NCBI RefSeq assembly: GCF_017377775.1
Contig: NZ_JAFVLN010000011.1
Span: 243,370 to 307,369 of the forward strand
Source of the DNA: Streptomyces sp. VRA16 Mangrove soil
GTDB taxonomy: Bacteria > Actinomycetota > Actinomycetes > Streptomycetales > Streptomycetaceae
Reading direction: 5' to 3'
Length of the DNA stretch: 64,000 bases
Part shown: positions 34,402 to 42,148 of the stretch, piece by piece
Layout: each line of letters opens with the position of its first letter
Numbering within the stretch: position 1 is the first letter of the stretch
The notes under the pieces: model-generated
What the model saw: only the letters and a program-made list of their open reading frames with translations
Database searches by the model: none
Told to the model about the DNA's origin: nothing
Translations under genes and position numbers: made by a program

Positions 34402-35589
34402 ATGACCGGTAACGACGAACGGCTGCGGCGCTGGCGGCTGGTGCTGGGCGGCGACAGTGCGGACGGCACCGGATGCCAACTCGGCGGGCAGGACGCCGCG
34501 ATGGACGGCGCCCTGGCCGCGCTGTACGGCTCGGGGCCGGGCCGTGACAAACCCGCGGGCGGCAGCCGCAGCGCCGGGCTCGGGGCGTCCGCCCCGTCCG
34601 TCGCCCGCTGGCTCGGCGACATCCGGACGTACTTCCCGTCGTCCGTCGTCCAGATCATGCAGCGCGACGCGATCGACCGGCTCGGCCTGTCCGCGTTGCT
34701 GCTCGAACCGGAGATGCTGGAGGCGGTCGACGCGGACGTGCATCTCGTCGGCACCCTGCTCTCCCTCAACAAGGCGATGCCGGAGACGACGAAGGAGACG
34801 GCGCGGGCCGTCGTCCGCAAGGTCGTCGAGGACCTGGAGAAGAAGCTCGCCACCCGCACCCGGGCCACCCTGACCGGCGCCCTCGACCGCAGCGCCCGCG
34901 TCAGCCGCCCGCGCCACCACGACATCGACTGGAACCGCACGATCGCGGCCAACCTCAAGCACTACCTGCCCGAGTACCGCACGATCGTCCCCGAGCGGCT
35001 CATCGGCTACGGCCGGGCCGCGCAGTCGGTGAAGAAGGAGGTCGTCCTCTGCATCGACCAGTCGGGCTCGATGGCGGCGTCCGTCGTCTACGCGTCCGTC
35101 TTCGGCGCGGTGCTCGCCTCCATGCGGTCGATCTCGACGCGCCTCGTCGTCTTCGACACGAACGTCGTGGATCTGACCGACCAGCTCGACGACCCGGTCG
35201 ACGTCCTCTTCGGCACCCAGCTCGGCGGCGGCACCGATATCAACCGGGCGCTCGCGTACTGCCAGTCGCAGATCACCCGCCCCGCCGACACGGTCGTCGT
35301 CCTCATCTCCGACCTCTACGAAGGAGGCATCCGCGACGAGATGCTGAAGCGGGTCGCCGCGATGAAGGCGTCCGGAGTCCAGTTCGTGACGCTGCTCGCG
35401 CTCTCCGACGAAGGCGCGCCCGCCTACGACCGGGAGCACGCCGCGGCCCTCGCCGCGCTCGGCGCCCCGGCCTTCGCCTGCACCCCCGATCTGTTCCCCG
35501 ACGTCATGGCCGCGGCCATCGAGAAGAGGCCCCTGCCGATACCGGACGCCACGGCGGAAACCGGCGGAGCGGCGGCGAACCGGATATGA
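34402..35589 (+). CDS. VWA-domain protein, partner of the MoxR ATPase
   Basis: A 395-residue protein. The N-terminal 210 residues are helical (ARWLGDIRTYFPSSVVQIMQ, ALLLEPEMLEAVDADVHLV). The C-terminal von Willebrand A domain has an intact MIDAS: CIDQSGSM near 217 and GGGTD near 276, with 'VLISDLYEGG' following. Metal-dependent adhesion sites of this kind bind MoxR ATPases and their clients. ATG 34,402 has GGAGG upstream. It is the last gene of the cassette, separated from DUF5682 by a repeat-bearing gap. Confidence 0.92.
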   Translation: MTGNDERLRRWRLVLGGDSADGTGCQLGGQDAAMDGALAALYGSGPGRDKPAGGSRSAGLGASAPSVARWLGDIRTYFPSSVVQIMQRDAIDRLGLSALLLEPEMLEAVDADVHLVGTLLSLNKAMPETTKETARAVVRKVVEDLEKKLATRTRATLTGALDRSARVSRPRHHDIDWNRTIAANLKHYLPEYRTIVPERLIGYGRAAQSVKKEVVLCIDQSGSMAASVVYASVFGAVLASMRSISTRLVVFDTNVVDLTDQLDDPVDVLFGTQLGGGTDINRALAYCQSQITRPADTVVVLISDLYEGGIRDEMLKRVAAMKASGVQFVTLLALSDEGAPAYDREHAAALAALGAPAFACTPDLFPDVMAAAIEKRPLPIPDATAETGGAAANRI

Positions 35590-35661
35590 GTACCCATCGG
35601 TAACAAGGGCTCCCACGGGGCTTGCGCAGCCTCCCGAGTCCCGTGCGAGGATCGGCGGACC

Positions 35662-36891
35662 GTGACTTCCCCCGCCGTGCCTCTCGCCCCCACCGCGCGC
35701 CTGCTGCGCGCCGTGGGCGGCAGGCGTGCGCTGCAACTGGTGCTGCTGTTCGGCGGGTTGATCGCCCTCGGCCTCCTGTGCGGCGGCCGGGCCCAGGCGG
35801 CCGGCACGTCCGGCACGTCCGACAGCGGTGTCCCGGTCGTGCCTTCACTGCGTGCCGCGGCCACCGGACTGCCGGACGCATCCGTCGAGCACGACTTCCG
35901 CACCGCGCACCAGAAGCCCGTACAGGCGAAGGCCGTCCACACGAACGCTGCGCACGCGCACGTTGTCCCCACGAAGGCCGCGCATGCGCACGCCGTCCAT
36001 GGAACGGCCGTGCGCGAAGAGGCTGTGGATGAAGAGACTGTGGGCGCGGCGGACGGGGCGGACGCGCGTGCGGCGGGCGTTCCCGGAAAGGCCGCGCGGC
36101 AGGAGCCCGTTGCGCCGAAGGACGGTCTCGCGGGACCCGCGCACAGCCGGTCCGCCGTTTCCTCCTTCGCCGTCCCCGCGGTGCGCGAGGCCGTCGTCGA
36201 CTCGCTGAACGAGCGCGTCGTGCGGCCGCTCACCGACACGGTCGGCACCACGATGCGCACGACCGTGGTGACGACGGTGACGACCACGGTCGAGATCGCG
36301 GTGCACCAAGTCGTCGAACAAGTCGCCGAACAAGTCGCCGAACAAGTCGTCCAACGGGTGGGCGCGTTGGTCGGCGAGGTGCGCGAGGTCGGTGACGAGA
36401 TCGTCACCGCGGTGGTGCGACCGTTGCCGTCGGAGATGCCCGGTCTCCCGGGCCTCCCGGGTCTTCCCACGCCTTCCGGTCCGCCCGGGGCCGGCGCGGG
36501 ATCCCAGCCCCCGGCCGCGTCCGCCGGGGTCGGCGCCGTCCCTGCGACGGAGCCCGCGCACGAGACGTCCCGGCACTCGCGGCCGGCCGACCGTGCCGAG
36601 GTGACCGCCCCCGCAGCGTGCGGCGGCGTGTCCGGCATGAGCGCGCACCCGCAGGAGGGTGCGCCGCACACCGAGGCGCGGCCCGCCGCACCCTCCGTGC
36701 CGGGGCACCCCGACGGTGCCCCCGTGGCGAACGCGTCCATGAGTGACGGCGGTTCGACGCGGCACGGCGATCTGCACGCGGCGGCGTTCGGCAGCCGCGT
36801 GCCCGTACTGCTGCAGCCCGGCGCCACGGCGTCGGGGCCGGCGGCGCCGGTGGCCGACCGGCTGCGCGAGATTCCCGAATTCCCCGGCTAG
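35662..36891 (+). CDS. Repetitive secreted protein, unknown
   Basis: A 409-residue exported protein of low complexity. A signal peptide is formed by LQLVLLFGGLIALGLLC and RAQA (cleavage near 47). The N-terminal half has short repeats of the HTNAAHAHVVPTKAAHAHAV type; the centre has beta-branched and amphipathic runs (VVTTVTTTVEIAVHQVVEQ, then VAEQVAEQVV), and a PGLPGLPGLP segment leads to a Pro/Ala-rich tail. GTG 35,662 is preceded by GAGGAT, suggesting a leaderless start. I find no known domain. It is followed at 107 bp by another repetitive secreted protein, and the two probably act together. Confidence 0.7.
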   Translation: MTSPAVPLAPTARLLRAVGGRRALQLVLLFGGLIALGLLCGGRAQAAGTSGTSDSGVPVVPSLRAAATGLPDASVEHDFRTAHQKPVQAKAVHTNAAHAHVVPTKAAHAHAVHGTAVREEAVDEETVGAADGADARAAGVPGKAARQEPVAPKDGLAGPAHSRSAVSSFAVPAVREAVVDSLNERVVRPLTDTVGTTMRTTVVTTVTTTVEIAVHQVVEQVAEQVAEQVVQRVGALVGEVREVGDEIVTAVVRPLPSEMPGLPGLPGLPTPSGPPGAGAGSQPPAASAGVGAVPATEPAHETSRHSRPADRAEVTAPAACGGVSGMSAHPQEGAPHTEARPAAPSVPGHPDGAPVANASMSDGGSTRHGDLHAAAFGSRVPVLLQPGATASGPAAPVADRLREIPEFPG

Positions 36892-36998
36892 GGCAGCCCG
36901 TTCCCCGCTCGTGACCTGCCGCGCGGGGGCGGAACAGGTCTGCCCTACACCCCGGAAACCACCGGCGCATCGCCGGAATTCGAAGGAATCACGTACGC

Positions 36999-38186
36999 AT
37001 GAACAAGAACATTCGCCGCTCGATCGTCATAGCCGCCGGTGTCTCCGGTGCGTGGGCACTGGGTTCCGCCGTGGCCAGCGCCGACGAGCTGCCCGCCCAC
37101 TCGGTCTCCGTACCTGACGTGGCCGCCGACACCGTCGCCGACGTGCAGCAGACGACGGAACACGTGACGACGGAAAACGTGACGGACCAGGTCACGGGCC
37201 GCGTGACGGACCAGGTGACGGAGAAGGCCGCCGACACCGTCCGGCACGCCGAGGCCGCCGACACCGCCCACGCCACCGTCACCCAAGCGAAGTCCGCGAC
37301 CCGGACGGCCAGGACCACCGCCGAAGCCACCGCCGAAGCCGCCGCCACCCAGGCCGCCACCACCAAGGCCACCGCCACCGCCACCCAGGCCGCCAAGCAG
37401 GACATCGACTACCTCTTCGGCCCGCTCTCCGACTTCGCTCCCGAGCTCCAGGAGCAGCTGCGCGACCAGGTGACCACCACCGAGCAGTTCGTGCAGGTGT
37501 ACGCGGAGCACCCCGAGAACGTGGCCGGGGTCGTCCAGAACACCGTGGTCCCCGTCGTCGACGAGACGACCGGTGCCGTGCTGCCGCCCGTCGCCGCCAC
37601 CGCCGTGCACGGCGTGGTCCCGGTCGTGGGCCGGGCCGTCGGTGACGTGACGGTACTCGCGGACGGCGCGGTCGCGGGCGACGTCGCCCCGTTCGCCACG
37701 ACGCTCGTCGGCGGCGACGTGGCGCCCTTCGCCACCGGTGTCACCGGGCAGGTCCAGCCGCTGGCCGGCGGGGTCGTCGGCCAGGTCACCCCGTTCGCGC
37801 AGGCGCTGGTCGGCGACGACGTGCAGCCGTTCGCGGGCGGCGTCGTCGACGCCGTGCAGCCGCTCGTGCAGACGGTCGTCGACCACGTGCAGCCGGTCGT
37901 CGGCGGCGTCGCCACCAGCGCGTACGGCCTCACGCAGGGCGTGACGGGCGACGTGACGCCGTTCGCGTACGGAGTCGTCGGCGAGAACGTCGCCCCGTTC
38001 GCCCAGGCCGTCGTCGGTGACGGCGTGGCGCCGCTGGCCGCCGGGGTCACCGGCCAGGTCACCCCGTTCGCGCGGGACCTGACCGGCACCGTCGCCGCCG
38101 ACGCGCAGCCGCTCGCGGGCAACGCCGTGACCGGCGCGCAGGGCGTCGCGGATGCCGTCACCCCCAGCTACGTGGCCGGTATCTGA
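36999..38186 (+). CDS. Secreted protein with tandem VxPFAxxVVG repeats
   Basis: A 395-residue exported protein. The signal peptide MNKNIRRSIVIAAGVSGAWA is cleaved at ASA/DE (near 28). Residues 35-140 are Thr/Ala-rich (TTENVTDQVTGRVTDQVTE). From about 205 to 385 there are roughly 12 tandem units of 11-12 residues with pattern (D/Q)VxP(F/L)AxxVVG, for example QVTPFAQALVGD and NVAPFAQAVVGD. Such regular amphipathic repeats suggest a surface fibre or coat. It is not a chaplin or rodlin by pattern. ATG 36,999 follows GAAGGAA. A terminator follows at 38,344. Confidence 0.78.
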   Translation: MNKNIRRSIVIAAGVSGAWALGSAVASADELPAHSVSVPDVAADTVADVQQTTEHVTTENVTDQVTGRVTDQVTEKAADTVRHAEAADTAHATVTQAKSATRTARTTAEATAEAAATQAATTKATATATQAAKQDIDYLFGPLSDFAPELQEQLRDQVTTTEQFVQVYAEHPENVAGVVQNTVVPVVDETTGAVLPPVAATAVHGVVPVVGRAVGDVTVLADGAVAGDVAPFATTLVGGDVAPFATGVTGQVQPLAGGVVGQVTPFAQALVGDDVQPFAGGVVDAVQPLVQTVVDHVQPVVGGVATSAYGLTQGVTGDVTPFAYGVVGENVAPFAQAVVGDGVAPLAAGVTGQVTPFARDLTGTVAADAQPLAGNAVTGAQGVADAVTPSYVAGI

Positions 38187-38648
38187 GACACCCCATGAGA
38201 CCGACGCCGGGGAACCCGGACGGCCGAAAGCCATCGGCCTCGTCCGGGCGGTACTCCGGCGCAGGGGTGGGCGGCCCGTGGGGACGGGCGGCCCGCCCCG
38301 GGCCCGGACCTGCATCACCACGGCACCACCGGGCCCTTCGGGTGGCCTCACCGTGCGTACCCCCGCACGGTGAGGCCGCGAGGAACCCGACAACACCGAG
38401 AAAAACGGCACCCCGGAAAAGCGCTCTGTGACCGGTATCACCGCTCAGGTGTGATCTGCGATTTAGAAGCCGTCGCTGAGCGGCGATAACCTGCGAGACG
38501 GACATGCCGCGTACCGGCCACGCATGTGTACGCCTCGTACGCCTCCCTTGTGACAGCGGAGTCACGTTGCCCTTCGCGGCACGCCCACGCAGATAGCAGC
38601 TACAGCAATCCGCAGAACCGCGAGATCACTGAGTAGGGACGGACGCGC
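38187..38648. other. Intergenic region before sucCD
   Basis: No gene is supported. The hairpin terminator at 38,344-38,377 ends the secreted-protein transcript. The AT-richer stretch 38,450-38,640 should hold the sucCD promoter; I see no confident -35/-10 pair. Confidence 0.5.
38344..38377. terminator. Hairpin terminator
   Basis: A perfect 14-bp stem GGCCTCACCGTGCG with its complement around TACCCC. Confidence 0.85.
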
Positions 38649-39827
38649 GTGGACCTGTTCGAGTACCAGGCGAGGGACCTCTTCGCCAAGCACGGTGTAC
38701 CGGTGCTGGCCGGTGAAGTCATCGACACGCCTGAGGCGGCCCGCGAGGCGACCGAGCGGCTTGGCGGCAAGTCCGTCGTCAAGGCGCAGGTGAAGGTCGG
38801 CGGCCGCGGCAAGGCCGGCGGCGTGAAGCTGGCGGCGAACGCCGACGAGGCCGTGGCCCGAGCCACCGACATCCTCGGGATGGACATCAAGGGCCACACG
38901 GTCCACAAGGTGATGATCGCCGAGCTGTCTCCGGAGATCGAGGCGGAGTACTACGTCTCGTACCTCCTCGACCGCACCAACCGCACCTTCCTGGCCATGG
39001 CCTCGGTGCAGGGCGGCATGGACATCGAGGAGGTCGCGGAGAAGACCCCCGAGGCCCTCGCGAAGGTCCCGGTCAACGCCGTGGACGGCGTGGACATCGC
39101 CAAGGCCCGCGAGATCGTGGCCCAGGCGAAGTTCCCGGCCGACGTGGCCGAGGGCGTCGCCGAGGCCCTGGTCACCCTGTGGGACACCTTCGTCGCCGAG
39201 GACGCGCTCCTCGTCGAGGTGAACCCGCTGGTCAAGACCAAGGACGGCCGCATCCTGGCGCTCGACGGCAAGGTGTCCCTGGACGCCAACGCCGACTTCC
39301 GCCAGCCGGAGCACGAGGCTCTCGAGGACAAGGACGCAGCCAACCCGCTCGAGGCTGCCGCCAAGGCCAAGGGCCTCAACTACGTCAAGCTCGACGGCGA
39401 GGTCGGCATCATCGGTAACGGTGCCGGTCTGGTCATGTCGACGCTGGACGTCGTCGCGTACGCCGGTGAGAACCACGGCGGCGTGAAGCCGGCCAACTTC
39501 CTCGACATCGGTGGTGGCGCCTCCGCCGCCGTCATGGCGAACGGCCTGGAGATCATCCTCGGCGACCCGGACGTCAAGTCCGTGTTCGTCAACGTCTTCG
39601 GCGGCATCACCGCCTGCGACGAGGTCGCCAACGGCATCGTCCAGGCGCTCGCGCTCCTGGAGGAGAAGGGCGAGAAGGTCGAGAAGCCCCTCGTCGTCCG
39701 CCTCGACGGCAACAACGCCGAGCTGGGTCGCAAGATCCTCTCCGACGCCAACCACCCGCTGGTGCAGCGTGTGGACACCATGGACGGCGCGGCCGACAAG
39801 GCCGCCGAGCTCGCGGCTGCGAAGTAA
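38649..39827 (+). CDS. sucC: Succinyl-CoA synthetase beta subunit
   Basis: A 392-residue ATP-grasp subunit of the citric-acid-cycle enzyme converting succinyl-CoA to succinate with nucleotide formation. It starts MDLFEYQARDLFAKHGVPV and has the nucleotide-binding KAQVKVGGRGKAGGVKLA and the phosphate-handling NFLDIGGGASA, FVNVFGGITACDEVA. Length is normal. GTG 38,649 follows GGGACGGA. It forms a two-gene operon with sucD, 21 bp downstream. Confidence 0.97.
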   Translation: MDLFEYQARDLFAKHGVPVLAGEVIDTPEAAREATERLGGKSVVKAQVKVGGRGKAGGVKLAANADEAVARATDILGMDIKGHTVHKVMIAELSPEIEAEYYVSYLLDRTNRTFLAMASVQGGMDIEEVAEKTPEALAKVPVNAVDGVDIAKAREIVAQAKFPADVAEGVAEALVTLWDTFVAEDALLVEVNPLVKTKDGRILALDGKVSLDANADFRQPEHEALEDKDAANPLEAAAKAKGLNYVKLDGEVGIIGNGAGLVMSTLDVVAYAGENHGGVKPANFLDIGGGASAAVMANGLEIILGDPDVKSVFVNVFGGITACDEVANGIVQALALLEEKGEKVEKPLVVRLDGNNAELGRKILSDANHPLVQRVDTMDGAADKAAELAAAK

Positions 39828-39848
39828 GGGACGAGGGACTAAACAGCC

Positions 39849-40730
39849 ATGGCTATTTTCCTCAACAAGGACTCCAAGGTCATCGTCCAGGGCATGACCG
39901 GTGCCACGGGCATGAAGCACACCAAGCTCATGCTGGCCGACGGCACGAACATCGTCGGCGGTGTGAACCCGCGCAAGGCCGGCACGTCCGTCGACATCGA
40001 CGGCACGGACATCCCGGTCTTCGGCACCGTCGCCGAGGCGATGGAGAAGACGGGCGCCAACGTGTCCGTGCTCTTCGTCCCGCCGGCCTTCTCCAAGGCC
40101 GCCGTGATCGAGGCGATCGACGCCGAGATCCCCCTCGCCGTCGTCATCACCGAGGGCATCGCCGTCCACGACTCCGCCGCCTTCTGGGCGTACGCGCAGT
40201 CGAAGGGCAACAAGACCCGCATCATCGGCCCGAACTGCCCCGGTCTCATCACGCCGGGCCAGTCGAACGCCGGCATCATCCCGGGCGACATCACGAAGCC
40301 GGGCCGCATCGGCCTGGTCTCGAAGTCCGGCACGCTGACGTACCAGATGATGTACGAGCTCCGTGACATCGGCTTCTCGTCGGCCGTCGGCATCGGTGGC
40401 GACCCGGTCATCGGCACCACGCACATCGACGCGCTCGCCGCGTTCGAGGCCGACCCCGAGACCGACCTGATCGTCATGATCGGTGAGATCGGCGGCGACG
40501 CCGAGGAGCGTGCGGCCGACTTCATCAAGGCCAACGTCACCAAGCCGGTCGTCGGCTACGTCGCGGGCTTCACCGCCCCCGAGGGCAAGACCATGGGCCA
40601 CGCCGGCGCCATCGTCTCCGGTTCGTCGGGCACCGCCCAGGCGAAGAAGGAGGCCCTGGAGGCCGCGGGCGTCAAGGTCGGCAAGACCCCGACCGAGACC
40701 GCGAAGCTGGCGCGCGAGCTGCTCGGCTAA
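39849..40730 (+). CDS. sucD: Succinyl-CoA synthetase alpha subunit
   Basis: A 293-residue partner of SucC that binds CoA and carries the phosphohistidine. The Rossmann-type CoA site is VQGMTGATGMKHTKLML, the central part has GPNCPGLITPGQSNAGIIPG, and the active His is in MGHAGAIVSG near 248. The ribosome site is AGGGACGAGG. A strong hairpin follows at 40,749. Confidence 0.97.
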   Translation: MAIFLNKDSKVIVQGMTGATGMKHTKLMLADGTNIVGGVNPRKAGTSVDIDGTDIPVFGTVAEAMEKTGANVSVLFVPPAFSKAAVIEAIDAEIPLAVVITEGIAVHDSAAFWAYAQSKGNKTRIIGPNCPGLITPGQSNAGIIPGDITKPGRIGLVSKSGTLTYQMMYELRDIGFSSAVGIGGDPVIGTTHIDALAAFEADPETDLIVMIGEIGGDAEERAADFIKANVTKPVVGYVAGFTAPEGKTMGHAGAIVSGSSGTAQAKKEALEAAGVKVGKTPTETAKLARELLG

Positions 40731-40748
40731 GCGTCCGCGTACGCACAT

Positions 40749-40784
40749 CAGTGGGCCCGCACCGGCGACGGTGCGGGCCCACTG
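40749..40784. terminator. Bidirectional hairpin terminator after sucD
   Basis: A 16-bp perfect stem (CAGTGGGCCCGCACCG) with loop GCGA, 18 bp past sucD and just before the convergent regulator gene. Confidence 0.88.
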
Positions 40785-40814
40785 TGCTGTTCCGGGGGCT
40801 GCTGCCCGGCCGGG

Positions 40815-42035
40815 CTACTCCGCCTCCGGCGCCAGCCGCTCCGGTCCTCCGCCGAGCCGCTCCCGCAGCTCCTTGCGCAGCTGCAGGTCCCGCTCCGACA
40901 GATGTCCCGGCCCGGTCAGCGGGGGTACGCCGCTGATGGGCGCGCCGGGCGCGGGCGTCGGCTCGTAGTGCGTGGGCGCCACCCGCAGCGTCATCGCCGT
41001 CATACCGACGATCAGGGCGGTGACGGCGATCGCCGTCCGGGTCCAGAAGCGGATGCGCTTCTCGCCGACGTTGCGCACCAGCGTCGAGCCGGGCGCGTCC
41101 AGCTTCTCCGACCCCGCGAGCTCGGTGAGCCGCCGGTGCAGCTGCTCGGGCACGGCCAGGTCGGGCAGCTGCTCGGCGACGGCCTGCCGGGCGTGCAGGA
41201 TCCGGTTCGCGGCGGCCGGGGTGGACGCCTCGGTCTCGGCCGCGGTCTCCGGCAGGTCGAGGCCCACCCCGTCGTAGAGCAGCAGTGTGCGCCGGTAGGC
41301 GGGCGGCAGGCTCTGCAGGACGTCCATCAGCTTGCGGTCGTCCGCGTCGGCCGGCGGCGCGTCCGGCTGGCGGTGCGCGGGGCGCAGCCGGTGCCAGGGC
41401 GACATCGCGTACTCGTACGCCGCCGCGCGCACCCAGCCCGCCGGGTCCGGGTCGACCGCGACCTCCGGCCAGCGCTGCCAGGCCAGCTGGAAGGCGCGCT
41501 CCACGGACTCGCGGGCCAGCGTGCGGCGGCCGGTCAGCAGATAGGTCTGGCGGACGAGGAGCGGGGCGCTGTGCGTGTACAGCGCGTCGAACGCCTCGGC
41601 CGGGGTCTGCGGACGGCCCTCCTCGGCTCCCGCTGCTGCCCCCGTATCCGGCTCCCGGTCCTGCGCGTCCCGGTCCGCCGTCCGCTCGGCGACGGCCACC
41701 GCGGTGCCCGCGACGGGCCGGCCGCGTAGCTCGGGGCCGCTGCTGCCACCGGCCTGAGCTGCGGCTTTACGGGTCGCCTTCGTCGTCGGGACGCTCTGCG
41801 CGGGCTTCGCCGCGGCGGCCTCGGCGGGCTGCGGCTTCGACAGCTCCGCGAGGATTCTGGCGTACGCCTCCCGCTTACGGCCGCGCGGCGTGGTCCGGCC
41901 CGTCTCCCAGGAGCGGACCGTTTCGCGTGTCACGCCGACCCGTTCGGCGATCTGAGTCTGTGTCAACGACCTCGCCACGCGAAGCCTGCGGCGCTCGGTG
42001 GGCGTCGGCAGTGGTGTCGCAGGGCTCTGCGTCAT
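40815..42035 (-). CDS. XRE-type HTH fused to ECF-sigma-like domains with C-terminal membrane helix
   Basis: A 406-residue protein of unusual architecture. Residues about 15-70 are an XRE/Cro helix-turn-helix (ARSLTQTQIAERVGVTRETV). After an Ala/Pro linker, about 140-190 resembles ECF sigma region 2 (FDALYTHSAPLLVRQTYLL, then AFQLAWQRWPEV) and 235-285 region 4 (LMDVLQSLPPAYRRTLLLY). A single helix (TRTAIAVTALIVGMTAMTL, about 330-350) leaves a short extracytoplasmic tail. So it may be a membrane-tethered transcription factor. ATG 42,035 has GGAG 7 nt upstream. It is divergent from perM. Confidence 0.82.
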   Translation of the reverse strand: MTQSPATPLPTPTERRRLRVARSLTQTQIAERVGVTRETVRSWETGRTTPRGRKREAYARILAELSKPQPAEAAAAKPAQSVPTTKATRKAAAQAGGSSGPELRGRPVAGTAVAVAERTADRDAQDREPDTGAAAGAEEGRPQTPAEAFDALYTHSAPLLVRQTYLLTGRRTLARESVERAFQLAWQRWPEVAVDPDPAGWVRAAAYEYAMSPWHRLRPAHRQPDAPPADADDRKLMDVLQSLPPAYRRTLLLYDGVGLDLPETAAETEASTPAAANRILHARQAVAEQLPDLAVPEQLHRRLTELAGSEKLDAPGSTLVRNVGEKRIRFWTRTAIAVTALIVGMTAMTLRVAPTHYEPTPAPGAPISGVPPLTGPGHLSERDLQLRKELRERLGGGPERLAPEAE

Positions 42036-42148
42036 AGGGAACTCCACACACCCTTTCGCGCGAAAAAGTACATAAACGTATCTTGAGCGACACATCCGGA
42101 GTTCGCCTGTTACGCAGGGAAAGCGCGTGTCGTTGGGAGCATGGTCCG

